Below, piece after piece: positions 17,074 to 25,745 of a stretch of 64,000 bases of DNA (positions within the stretch are counted from its first letter, which is position 1; each line of letters starts with the position of its first letter). This stretch comes from Candidatus Pelagisphaera phototrophica (GTDB lineage Bacteria; Verrucomicrobiota; Verrucomicrobiia; Opitutales; Opitutaceae), in NCBI RefSeq assembly GCF_014529625.1, contig NZ_CP076039.1, forward strand, positions 682,001 through 746,000. Reading direction: 5' to 3'. Made by a program: the position numbers and the translations under genes. The notes beneath the pieces were generated by a model. The model did not search any database. It saw only the letters and a list, made by a program, of their open reading frames with translations, and was not told the origin of the DNA.

Positions 17074-19611
17074 ATGCCAACTAAATCATCCCTGAGCCTT
17101 CTGATTTTCCTCGGTTTTAATCTAGTTGCGTTCGGCCAATCGATGACTTCGTCCGAAATACTACACGAGCTACAAAAACTGAAAAAAGTGGGTTCCGTCC
17201 TTTTTGTGGCGGCTCATCCAGATGACGAGAACACGACTTTGCTCTCGTATTTGGCCCAGGAAGAGAAGCTAGACACGGCTTATCTCTCGTTAACTAGGGG
17301 CGGCGGCGGGCAAAACTTGATAGGCTCTGAATTGAACCAGGAACTGGGCCTGATCCGGGCAAACGAATTACTGCAAGCCCGTAGAATTGACGGGGCCATC
17401 CAGTTGTTCACGCGAGCCCGAGATTTTGGCTATTCCAAGAACCCGGAAGACACACTCGAGAACTGGGAGGAAGACGAAGTACTCGGTGACGTCGTGTATG
17501 CGGTCCGCCAATTTAGACCGGATGTCATTATTACTCGTTTCAATCCCGAGGCAGGGCCGACTCATGGTCACCATACTGTGTCTGCCCAATTGGCTCTGAA
17601 GGCATTTAGCCTAGCGGCCGATCCGCATGCCTTTACGGAGCAATTGAGCGAGCTTGAAACGCATCAGGCAAAAAGGATTTTATGGAACGGGTTTGGGCAA
17701 AGACGGAGAGGTGGAGGCGGGCCACCGCCCGCGAGCTTAGAAGACGAATCGCGCGAAGTGGTGTCTTTGGAAGTGGGACGTTACAATCCGTATCTAGGAA
17801 CTTCCTACACGGAACTTTCGGCGAGAAGCCGTAGTATGCACAAGAGCCAAGGTTTCGGACGGGCGGGGCAGCGTGGATCTCAGTTTGAGCGAATGGTCTT
17901 GCTGGCCGGCGAACCGTCTGAGGGCGATTTTCTAAAGGGTGTCGAAACCAGCTGGCGCCGCTACTCCGGTAGCTCTCAACTGGATTCGCTCTTTGAAAGC
18001 GCCATAGGCGACTTTGATGCGGCGTCTCCCTGGAAATCAGTACGAGCATTGTTAGAGATAGACGCGTTACTAGAAAAACTCCAAGTTGATCGGCAAATTC
18101 GTTCCAAGCGGAGCTCGTTGCAAAAGCTCATTGCGGCCTGTATGGGACTTCATTTGCAAGCGCGAGCGCCTCAGGCAGACTTGACGCCCGGTGAGTCTGT
18201 GAAGCTCGATGTGGAATTTATTAACCGTTCCCCCATCGAAGCGAGAGTTGTCAACTTGGAGGCGAATTTATTCGAGAGCTCTCGTTGGCCCGAGGAGATT
18301 TCGTTAACCCGTATAGAAGATTTGGATAAGGAACTGGATTCAAACGCAGTCGAGTTCGTTTCGCTGAACGTGAACTTGCCTATCGATTCTCCTCTAACGC
18401 GTCCCTACTGGCTCGAGGACGAAGCCAGCGTGGGTATCTACAGCCTTCGGAATCGGCGATTGCTGGAATTGGAGTCGATACCATCTTCGCTTTCTGTTTC
18501 GGCCGTTGTTGAGATCCAGGGTCGCCCAGTTACCTTGAACGTTCCGGTGGTTCAGGTCGTTAGTGATCCCGTGAAAGGTGAGGTGCACGAGCAGGTCTTG
18601 ATACGTCCCGAGATTACTCTCTCGCCTGAGAATTCCATTTTGCTTTTTGAGAATTCGCAAGCGAAGGAGATCGAAGTGCTCGTCCAGAGCAATGTGGAGG
18701 CTGCGGTCGGAAAATTGACGGCGGAAGGCCCCCAGGGCTGGAAGATCCGTATTGCCCAGCCCGAGTTTGAGCTGGAGGACGTGCAAAGTTCACAGCGGAT
18801 CCGGGTACAATTGACGCCTCCTGCTAACGCTTCCGAAGGAAAGATCGTCTTCAATGCGATTAACGAGTCGGGTAAAGAATTCGACTCGAGCTACCGGGAG
18901 ATTTTCTATGAGCATATTGGCCGGCAGCCGATTCTCAATCGAGCGGTCACCAAGGTGACAAGATTGGACCTAGGGCGCGGAGGAAGCCGAATAGCCTGTA
19001 TCGAAGGGGTTGGGGATACCGTTCCTGACACTCTGAGCAAGATCGGCTATGAAGTGGACATAGTGTTGATTGGAGAATTGGAGAAAGGGCGTCTAGATAG
19101 TTACGACACGGTGATACTCGGACCACGCGTTTTTGATGCCTATGCGGGATTGGACAAAAGATTTGATGTGCTGCTCAACTACGTAGAGAATGGGGGAACT
19201 CTCGTATCCCAGTACAGCACGACAAGTTTTAGAGCGAAGTCACAGTTTACATCCCCTTACCCCATTCGATTGTCCAGAGATCGTGTTTCCGAGGAAAAAG
19301 CAGAGATGCGGTTGCTTCAACCAGATCACGTTGTATTTAACTACCCAAATAAGATTACTAAAATCGACTTTGATAACTGGATACAAGAGAGAGGGCTCTA
19401 TTACGCTTCCTCATGGGATGATCACTATGACGCTCTGATCTCTGCCAACGACAGAGGGGAACCCCCGAGAAATGGAGGACTTTTAGTGACTGAATACGGT
19501 AAGGGCTGGTACGTGTACACGGGACTTTCCTTTTTTAGACAGTTGCCAAATGGGAATCCAGGCGCGATACGACTATTTGTGAATTTAATTTCTTTAGGCC
19601 ATGGAGACTGA
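17074..19611 (+). CDS. Large exported PIG-L (LmbE-like) family deacetylase
   Basis: 845 aa from ATG 17074, chosen because it gives a clean signal peptide (SLLIFLGFNLVAFGQ); an in-frame TTG at 17002 would add 24 charged residues. The Zn-dependent PIG-L domain has AHPDDE at 47-52 and PTHGHHTVS near residue 173. After about residue 370 come beta-rich segments resembling NPCBM/bacterial Ig modules and a final alpha/beta region (YDTVILGPRVFDAY, ThuA-like in feel). These enzymes remove N-acetyl groups from sugars. First gene of a coupled operon leading to bacillithiol genes; its stop lies inside the next small gene. Substrate unknown. Confidence 0.82.
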   Translation: MPTKSSLSLLIFLGFNLVAFGQSMTSSEILHELQKLKKVGSVLFVAAHPDDENTTLLSYLAQEEKLDTAYLSLTRGGGGQNLIGSELNQELGLIRANELLQARRIDGAIQLFTRARDFGYSKNPEDTLENWEEDEVLGDVVYAVRQFRPDVIITRFNPEAGPTHGHHTVSAQLALKAFSLAADPHAFTEQLSELETHQAKRILWNGFGQRRRGGGGPPPASLEDESREVVSLEVGRYNPYLGTSYTELSARSRSMHKSQGFGRAGQRGSQFERMVLLAGEPSEGDFLKGVETSWRRYSGSSQLDSLFESAIGDFDAASPWKSVRALLEIDALLEKLQVDRQIRSKRSSLQKLIAACMGLHLQARAPQADLTPGESVKLDVEFINRSPIEARVVNLEANLFESSRWPEEISLTRIEDLDKELDSNAVEFVSLNVNLPIDSPLTRPYWLEDEASVGIYSLRNRRLLELESIPSSLSVSAVVEIQGRPVTLNVPVVQVVSDPVKGEVHEQVLIRPEITLSPENSILLFENSQAKEIEVLVQSNVEAAVGKLTAEGPQGWKIRIAQPEFELEDVQSSQRIRVQLTPPANASEGKIVFNAINESGKEFDSSYREIFYEHIGRQPILNRAVTKVTRLDLGRGGSRIACIEGVGDTVPDTLSKIGYEVDIVLIGELEKGRLDSYDTVILGPRVFDAYAGLDKRFDVLLNYVENGGTLVSQYSTTSFRAKSQFTSPYPIRLSRDRVSEEKAEMRLLQPDHVVFNYPNKITKIDFDNWIQERGLYYASSWDDHYDALISANDRGEPPRNGGLLVTEYGKGWYVYTGLSFFRQLPNGNPGAIRLFVNLISLGHGD

Positions 19612-19744
19612 ACCCGAGAATGAAATTGCTGCCTCCGTCAAAGACGAAAGCTCTAAAGGCTGGACCAAGCTTTACCTGGTTGTGGTAGCCGCATTGGCGG
19701 GGCAGATCGCGTTTTATGCCTGGCTGACTAAAACCTTCGAGTAG
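19601..19744 (+). CDS. Small single-span membrane protein
   Basis: 47 aa. An acidic N-terminal half (METEPENEIAASVKDESS) is followed by one membrane helix (LYLVVVAALAGQIAFYAWL). The ATG lies 11 bases inside the end of the PIG-L gene and the stop is 17 bases before the symporter gene, so it is placed between them as a coupled cistron. It may be a small subunit or assembly helper of the Na+/solute symporter, as small proteins do for other SSS carriers; that role is inferred only from position and topology. Confidence 0.6.
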   Translation: METEPENEIAASVKDESSKGWTKLYLVVVAALAGQIAFYAWLTKTFE

Positions 19745-19761
19745 TTCGAGGTCCACCAAGC

Positions 19762-21456
19762 ATGAGCGGAATCGATATTGTTGTTTTGGGGGTAACCCTC
19801 TTCGCCATCGTCTTTTTTGGGGTTTGGATGACCCGGAATGATCAAAAGCTGGACGAGTTTCTAAAGGGAAATTCTAATAGTTGGGGAACGATAGGTTTAT
19901 CGGTAATGGCTACCCAGGCCAGTGCGATCACCTTCCTTTCGACTCCGGGCTTGGCCTACGACAGCGGAATGGCCTTTGTGCAAAACTACTTTGGCATGCC
20001 GCTGGCCCTTATCCTGATCGCCATCGTTTTTGTACCCATGTATTACAAGCTCGAGCTGTGTTCGGTGTATGAATTCCTGGAGCATCGGTTCGACTCGAAA
20101 ACACGCACTTTGGGAAGCGTGATTTTTCTTATCCAGCGGGGTTTTTCTGCGGGAATCACAATCTATGCCCCGTCGATTATCCTGACCAGCGTACTTGGCT
20201 GGGACATGAATACTACGGTTATTGGGGTCGGCTTGGCTGTCGTCATTTACACGGTGACGGGAGGTTCCCACGCAGTGAGCCTTACTCACAAATACCAAAT
20301 GACTGTTATTCTTTCTGGCATGGCAGTCGCGTTTGGAATCGTTATATACAAAATATCAGGACACGCAGGATTTAGGGAAAATTTGAGCATTGCGGGAGCG
20401 CTCGGGCATCTCAACGTGGTCGACTTCTCATTTGATTTGGACAAACGTTACACACTATGGTCCGGATTGCTCGGCGGGTTCTTTCTTTCCCTGTCATACT
20501 TTGGGACGGACCAGTCTCAGGCACAGCGCTACATGTCAGGGCAATCGATTCGAGATAGCCGCCTGGGTTTGATGTTTAATGCCTTATTGAAGGTTCCTAT
20601 GCAGTTCATGATTCTGCTGCTAGGAGTTCTCGTATTCGTCTTCTACCAATGGGAAAAGCCACCCGCTACTTTCCTTCCTGAATCGATGACAGAGGCGGCG
20701 GTTGCTGCCGATGCGGAGACTTACCAAAACTATGAAAACGCGTTTATTGGTAATTTCAAAAGTCAGAAGAGCGCGATGCAGGAATTCGTCGGAGCCTTGC
20801 GAGCAGGAGATGAAGCGCTGGCGCTCTCCAGCAAAGAAAAACTTAAGGTAGCAGGAGAGGAAAGTCGGCAATCCCGAGCCAACTTAAAGACGCATATCGC
20901 GACGGTTACCGGAGCGGAGAGCATGAAAGAAACGGACTACGTTTTTATTCACTTCGTCTTGAACGAGCTGCCAATCGGATTAATTGGATTGCTAGTCGCC
21001 GTTATTCTGAGTGCCGCTATGTCGTCAACCGCTTCAGAATTGAGTGCATTGGCGACCATATCGACGGTAGATTTCTACCAAAGCCATTTCAGCAAAAACC
21101 AATCGGACGCCCACTATAAAACAGTTTCGCGTGTATTCACTGCAGTTTGGGGTGGGCTGGCGATTCTCTTTGCCCTTTTTGCGAGTATGGTAGAAAGTTT
21201 GATTGAAGCGGTTAATATTGTAGGATCGCTGTTTTATGGAACGGTACTAGGTCTATTTTTAGCGGCGTTCTTCATTAGAAGAATCGGAGCACACGCCGCT
21301 TTTATCGCCGCGATCATTGCCCAACTGTCGGTTTTGTTTATTTACTTTTCAGATATCGTAACGATCGGCTACCTCTGGTACAATCTAATCGCCTGTGGTC
21401 TAGTAATTGTATTGAGCCTTATGCTACAAACTGTGATGGGAGGCAGGAAGTTCTAG
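19762..21456 (+). CDS. Sodium:solute symporter (SSS family)
   Basis: 564 aa, LeuT-fold SSS carrier with about 13 membrane segments. Recognisable SSS features are VMATQASAITFLSTPGLAYDSG (residues about 47-70), a VYTVTGGSHAV segment and SYFGTDQSQAQRYMSG. A soluble stretch of about 90 charged residues (roughly 305-395) interrupts the transmembrane region, longer than in many relatives. Solute unknown. It is coupled to the small membrane protein before it, and its stop (TAG) shares one base with the GTG of the BshC-like gene, so it belongs to the same transcript as the bacillithiol genes. Confidence 0.9.
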   Translation: MSGIDIVVLGVTLFAIVFFGVWMTRNDQKLDEFLKGNSNSWGTIGLSVMATQASAITFLSTPGLAYDSGMAFVQNYFGMPLALILIAIVFVPMYYKLELCSVYEFLEHRFDSKTRTLGSVIFLIQRGFSAGITIYAPSIILTSVLGWDMNTTVIGVGLAVVIYTVTGGSHAVSLTHKYQMTVILSGMAVAFGIVIYKISGHAGFRENLSIAGALGHLNVVDFSFDLDKRYTLWSGLLGGFFLSLSYFGTDQSQAQRYMSGQSIRDSRLGLMFNALLKVPMQFMILLLGVLVFVFYQWEKPPATFLPESMTEAAVAADAETYQNYENAFIGNFKSQKSAMQEFVGALRAGDEALALSSKEKLKVAGEESRQSRANLKTHIATVTGAESMKETDYVFIHFVLNELPIGLIGLLVAVILSAAMSSTASELSALATISTVDFYQSHFSKNQSDAHYKTVSRVFTAVWGGLAILFALFASMVESLIEAVNIVGSLFYGTVLGLFLAAFFIRRIGAHAAFIAAIIAQLSVLFIYFSDIVTIGYLWYNLIACGLVIVLSLMLQTVMGGRKF

Positions 21457-22235
21457 TGTCTTCACCGGTTATTTGTTTTGGCCAGCAGCCCTGTGGGATT
21501 TTTCCTAATCGGTTTGTGTTTTCTAAAATAAAAACCGCTCGACGATTACAATCCGAAATTGGAGGAAAAATCGTATTCTTCCTGCACGATAGCGACCACG
21601 ACTTTCGGGAAACTTGCGCTAGTTTAGTCAATCGCCATACCGGTAAAACTGAGCGAATCAACTTCGAGTTCGTAAACAAGATCCAGAAGCTTTACTCTCC
21701 ATTGTATTGCAAGTCGATAAAGCCTGGCTGGAAGGAGAAAACTCGACGCTGCCTGCCAAATTTGGTCGCCCTAGAACTTGTCGATATTTTCGATTCTGTT
21801 GATTCCTCAAACGTTGCAGAATTTTGCATAGAGATGTATCAGAAGATGGGATTACTAGAGGGAGTTGAGATCGTGCGTTCAAGCGACCCAGAGCTAAGGG
21901 AAAAGGCGATTAAAGTGAATGACTACTTTTTGGATACACCGTATGAGGGGGAGATCGTTAGAGCACGTCATCGAGAGAAAGGCTATTGCCTCTTTAAAGG
22001 CGGTGGCAAATTTATCCCTATTGAAGTCCCTGTCATTCGGAAATCGATGATTAGCCCAGCCCGGGATACTCGCCTCCGTTGGATGCAATCTGTGGTGCAT
22101 TGCACTCATTACATTGCAGGGGAAGGGGAAATTCAGTACTTGAATCAAAGTGATGCTCCTGAGATTGAATTTGTGAAACGTCACTTTATTGAAAGACCAG
22201 GAGATGCATACGCAGAGAGGAAAAATGACTGGTAG
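21456..22235 (+). CDS. Short BshC-like protein (candidate bacillithiol cysteine-adding enzyme)
   Basis: 259 aa from a GTG start overlapping the symporter stop. Not assignable with certainty. Its N-terminus (VICFGQQPCGIFPNRFVFSKIKT, then KIVFFLHDSDHDFRE) follows the pattern of BshC, which has a GQQPG(L/I)F block with a nearby tyrosine/lysine helix and a SEDHDFxE block. BshC is normally about 530 residues; this protein stops at half that and lacks the coiled-coil region. It sits directly before bshB and bshA, with an 11-base overlap into bshB. Proposed role: adding cysteine to glucosamine-malate as the last step of bacillithiol synthesis. An unrelated function cannot be excluded. Confidence 0.6.
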   Translation: MSSPVICFGQQPCGIFPNRFVFSKIKTARRLQSEIGGKIVFFLHDSDHDFRETCASLVNRHTGKTERINFEFVNKIQKLYSPLYCKSIKPGWKEKTRRCLPNLVALELVDIFDSVDSSNVAEFCIEMYQKMGLLEGVEIVRSSDPELREKAIKVNDYFLDTPYEGEIVRARHREKGYCLFKGGGKFIPIEVPVIRKSMISPARDTRLRWMQSVVHCTHYIAGEGEIQYLNQSDAPEIEFVKRHFIERPGDAYAERKNDW

Positions 22236-22938
22236 CCGCATTTTAGTTTTTGGGGCTCATCCGGACGACATAGAGTTCGGTTGCGGCGCTGTGCTATTGG
22301 ACGCAGCAGCCCGTGGCGCTAAAATCGATCTAGTAGTGCTCTCTAGAGGCGAAGCGGGATCTCATGGAAATCGATCCATTCGTGAGAAGGAAGCCCTAAA
22401 GGCCGCAGAAATGATGGGGGCCGCGCTTCACTTTGCCTCAACTCCAGGGGACACCCGCCTCCAGGCTGACCTTGAAATCAAGCTTCTTGCAGCGAGAGAG
22501 ATTCGTCGGCTCAAACCAGATTTGGTTTTTGCTCCTACGGGTCATCTGAATCAGCATCCTGACCATCGTGAGACCAGCCACCTCGTTCGGGATGCGAATC
22601 GTCTAGCGCGGTACGGGAAGACCCCTGGTCTTGAGAACTGGGAGCCGCATGCAAGCAGGGCTCTTCTGTTTTACGATATTTCGAGTGAGTCTTCGGGAAT
22701 GGATGGATTAGTGCCCATTCTGGTCGATATTTCCTCCCAGGTGGAAAAGTGGATAGATCTGATGAAATGCCACGAAAGTCAGACTGGGAGTCTAGACTAT
22801 GTCGACTTGCAACTCTCGCGTGCACGCACCCTAGGCATACAGGCAGGCGTGAACTCCGCGCTCCGTCTATATTCTGAAGGTCCCTTGCTTTGGAGTTCGA
22901 TTGAGACTGTCCTTTCCGCTTATGGACCTCGATTGTAA
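22225..22938 (+). CDS. bshB1: N-acetyl-alpha-D-glucosaminyl L-malate deacetylase (BshB1-like)
   Basis: 237 aa from ATG 22225, preceded by GAGAGG 5 bases upstream. Compact PIG-L deacetylase with the zinc motif AHPDDIEFGCG at 11-21, SRGEAGSHGN, and HLNQHPDHRETSHLV with the catalytic and metal His. This is the BshB1 pattern: removal of acetyl from GlcNAc-malate to give GlcN-malate in the cytoplasm. Followed 12 bases later by bshA, which makes the substrate, strongly supporting the assignment. Confidence 0.9.
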   Translation: MTGSRILVFGAHPDDIEFGCGAVLLDAAARGAKIDLVVLSRGEAGSHGNRSIREKEALKAAEMMGAALHFASTPGDTRLQADLEIKLLAAREIRRLKPDLVFAPTGHLNQHPDHRETSHLVRDANRLARYGKTPGLENWEPHASRALLFYDISSESSGMDGLVPILVDISSQVEKWIDLMKCHESQTGSLDYVDLQLSRARTLGIQAGVNSALRLYSEGPLLWSSIETVLSAYGPRL

Positions 22939-22950
22939 CTCGCTTTGAGC

Positions 22951-24090
22951 ATGGAGGAACCGCTGAATATCGCCTTGCTTTGCCATCCTACCGTGGGCGG
23001 GAGCGGAATTTTGGCTACAGAGCTCGGGCATCGACTAGCGGATCGCGGCCATGAGATCTATGTGATCTCCGAGCGCCCGCCATTCCGATTGAGAGAGGAC
23101 CATCCTCGGATTCACTTTTACGAATCAACTCCAGTGGAGTTCCCCCTTTTCAAAAGCCCTGACCACACGCTTCCACTAGCCACGCGGATCACTGAGGTTT
23201 GCGCGAATCATCAAATTGATCTCATTCATGCGCACTATGCGATTCCGCATACCGCCGCTGCCTGGATTGCCAAGGAGTTAATCGGACAGGCCGCACCGCC
23301 GATTATTACGACCCTGCATGGCACTGATATCATCTATCTTGGAGCGATGTCTGAGTATCGACCATTGCTTCAGCATGTTCTCGAAGCATCGAATTTGGTG
23401 ACTTGCGTTTCCCGGAACTTGAAGGAGCGTACCGAGCAACTTTTTAACCTGGATACTGAGATTGAAGTAGTGCCGAATTTTTTCGAGCCCAAGCCGGTTA
23501 CTCGATCGCGGGAGGACATTCGAGCCTCTTTAGATGTAGGGGATGGCGTTTTGGCAATTCATGCCTCGAATCTCCGTTCAATAAAACGAATTGATCTGAT
23601 GCTGGATGCCCTCAAGGAAGCGGTATCCCGTTGCGATGCGAATCTCCTGATTATGGCGGGAGCAGAAGTATCACGGATTCAACCCGAGATCAAAAAGCGC
23701 GACCTCGAGAGCCATGTCCGAATCGTTGATGATGTGTATGAGATTGATAATTACTACGCAGCCTCGGACTTCACCCTGTATACTTCGGAATATGAGAGCT
23801 TCTGCCTTGGAATTTTAGAGGGGATGAGGCACGGCTTGCCTAGTATAGCATTTGAAGTTGGAGGCATCCCTGAAGTTGTGGTCAATGAAGATTCAGGCAT
23901 TCTGGTTCCATTTGGGGATATCGAAGCGTTAGGCGCCGCAATTGTGAGACTAGTTGGGGACCGAGATTGCCGAAAAGAGATGGGTGCAAGTGCAAGGGCG
24001 AGGGCAGAAAAAGAGTTTTCAGCAGGTGCGATTGTGGATTCCTATTTGGGAGCCTATAGAAGGGTTCTCGCTCGCGAAAGCTCGATGTAA
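22951..24090 (+). CDS. bshA: N-acetyl-alpha-D-glucosaminyl L-malate synthase
   Basis: 379 aa (a TTG 6 bases upstream is an alternative start). GT4-family GT-B glycosyltransferase. Signature features of BshA are the opening LNIALLCHPTVGGSGILATELG, the HAHYAIPHT motif, TTLHGTDIIYLG, ASNLRSIKRID and the donor site YESFCLGILEGMRHGLPSIAFEVGG. It joins UDP-GlcNAc and L-malate as the first step of bacillithiol synthesis. Last clear gene of the operon beginning with the large PIG-L deacetylase. Confidence 0.93.
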   Translation: MEEPLNIALLCHPTVGGSGILATELGHRLADRGHEIYVISERPPFRLREDHPRIHFYESTPVEFPLFKSPDHTLPLATRITEVCANHQIDLIHAHYAIPHTAAAWIAKELIGQAAPPIITTLHGTDIIYLGAMSEYRPLLQHVLEASNLVTCVSRNLKERTEQLFNLDTEIEVVPNFFEPKPVTRSREDIRASLDVGDGVLAIHASNLRSIKRIDLMLDALKEAVSRCDANLLIMAGAEVSRIQPEIKKRDLESHVRIVDDVYEIDNYYAASDFTLYTSEYESFCLGILEGMRHGLPSIAFEVGGIPEVVVNEDSGILVPFGDIEALGAAIVRLVGDRDCRKEMGASARARAEKEFSAGAIVDSYLGAYRRVLARESSM

Positions 24091-24181
24091 ACGCAGCCAG
24101 ACTGCTTGCTCCAGCCGGTCCCCAAACCAAATTTTAACACCTTTTGTTGTAATTGCCGCGAGTTTTTCCAAACTTAGTCGA

Positions 24182-24757
24182 GTGAAGCTCTTATTGATCA
24201 TAATTGCAATTTTGTCCCCTCTCACTCTTATTGCCCAAAAATACCCGACGAAAGATTGGCAAATTTCAACGGCGGTTTTGGCGGCGCCAGAGCTTGAGCG
24301 TGAAAACGCGACAGTGATCGGCTATGACAAAGGTGGTGAATTGACCGTTATTCGGCAAGGTGCAAACGATCTTATTTGTCTTGCAGACGATCCGAGCCGG
24401 AAGGGGTTCAGCGTTGCCTGCTACCACGAGAGCTTGGAGCCTTTCATGGCTCGTGGACGGGAACTGAAAAAACAAGGTAAGTCTTCCGAGGAGATTTTTA
24501 ATATTCGTGAGGAAGAAGCGAAAGCGGGCACTCTGGAAATGCCCAAACAAGCATTGCTCAATGTGCTTACGGGACAAGTTAATGAGACGACTAAGGAAAT
24601 AGAGAAGACGCATTTGAGATATGTGTATTACATTCCCTTTGCCACGTCCGAAAGTACGGGCCTTCCTCTTGCTCCGGTTTCTCCAGGTGCACCCTGGATC
24701 ATGAACCCCGGCACGCATCGGGCACATATCATGATTACGCCCCCGAAAGGTAAGTAG
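24182..24757 (+). CDS. Secreted protein of unknown function
   Basis: 191 aa from a GTG at 24182, chosen because it gives a signal peptide (VKLLLIIIAILSPLTLIAQ) right after it. The mature part is soluble, with a repeated beta pattern (TVIGYDKGGELTVIRQGANDLICLADD) and a charged helix (EEIFNIREEEAKAG). It ends with a proline-rich stretch and HIMITPPKGK. I do not recognise the family. It follows bshA after about 90 bases and converges on the rhodanese-thioredoxin gene, leaving 2 bases between stop codons. Confidence 0.65.
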   Translation: MKLLLIIIAILSPLTLIAQKYPTKDWQISTAVLAAPELERENATVIGYDKGGELTVIRQGANDLICLADDPSRKGFSVACYHESLEPFMARGRELKKQGKSSEEIFNIREEEAKAGTLEMPKQALLNVLTGQVNETTKEIEKTHLRYVYYIPFATSESTGLPLAPVSPGAPWIMNPGTHRAHIMITPPKGK

Positions 24758-24759
24758 CG

Positions 24760-25485
24760 TCAGTCGTTTATCTCGCGGTTGATTCTCTCTTCAAGCGCTT
24801 TCCTGCTTATCGTTCCTGAGTGCCGCCACTTTTCTTCGCCTTTGACGAAGAGAACGAACACTGGAACTCCTTGAACTTCATATTGGTCCGCGATTTCGGG
24901 GTTCGCGTCCACATCGATTTTAAGGATCGCTGCCTTTCCTTTGAATTCCGTACCTATAGCATCAATGACGGGTTCCATCTGTTTACAGGGGGCGCACCAT
25001 TGCGTTTGAAAGTCGATCAAGGCGAGGCGGCTTTGGGATAGGGTTTGGGCAAAGTCTTTTGGACTGATTGATGGAGTGAGCTTTTTGGATTCGGACTTGG
25101 CCTTTTCCAGCGGAAGCTCAGCCTTGTTCCATGTACCGATCCCTCCCAAGAGATTGTACACCTTGCTAAATCCGTTTTTTCTCATGGTCTTAGCCGCTTG
25201 GGAGCTGCGACCTCCGGAACGGCAGTAGACATAGATCGGTTTGTCTTTCTGCATGAAATTCAGCTTTCGCTCGAAATTCTCGTCGTAGATGTTGAGTACA
25301 CTGGCACCCGGGATCTTTCCTTGCGCCACTTCCTTAGGGGTTCTCACATCTAGCAAAATGCCTTCCCCGCTATCGACGAGCGCCTTGAATTCGTTCACCG
25401 AAAGATCCTCAATTGGCGAGTCCGCAAAGGCGGTTCCGGCTACGAGAAGCAGAGTAATGGTAAATCGGCTCAAAAAAGAATGCAT
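24760..25485 (-). CDS. Exported rhodanese-thioredoxin fusion protein
   Basis: 241 aa. Signal peptide at 1-21. Residues 28-125 are a rhodanese domain (ILLDVRTPKE; active loop CRSGGRS with Cys88). Residues 140-238 are a thioredoxin domain with WCAPC at 163-167 and the cis-Pro in QGVPVFVLF. The fusion joins sulfane-sulfur transfer with disulfide reduction in the periplasm and could reduce persulfides formed on Cys88. Convergent with the secreted unknown. Being close to the bacillithiol operon is suggestive of thiol metabolism but not proof. Confidence 0.88.
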   Translation of the reverse strand: MHSFLSRFTITLLLVAGTAFADSPIEDLSVNEFKALVDSGEGILLDVRTPKEVAQGKIPGASVLNIYDENFERKLNFMQKDKPIYVYCRSGGRSSQAAKTMRKNGFSKVYNLLGGIGTWNKAELPLEKAKSESKKLTPSISPKDFAQTLSQSRLALIDFQTQWCAPCKQMEPVIDAIGTEFKGKAAILKIDVDANPEIADQYEVQGVPVFVLFVKGEEKWRHSGTISRKALEERINREIND

Positions 25486-25745
25486 GGTGCGATTGATTGG
25501 ATGGTTGATTGTTTAAGAGAGTTTGGAAGAAAAGTAGAATGGTGGCGAATCAAATTTAAGGGGTAGTTCCATTCAATTCTGGGTTGAAGTGGAGGGACAA
25601 GCAACTTAGGAACGGTAATTTGAATCGTTGCTTCAAGGTAGTCTCTGTCTCGCTCGTGCTTTTTATGACCCCGAGTGATTCGGTCTATGCAATTCGAATG
25701 ACGATTCTAGTCCACCGATTTCTAGGAAGGGGTTAGCTGAATATT

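Noticed and set aside
25620-25736. 38-codon ORF with a signal-peptide-like start (TTG) before the aldo/keto reductase
   Set aside because: No domain, weak start codon, no ribosome site; could be a decayed exported gene but cannot be supported.
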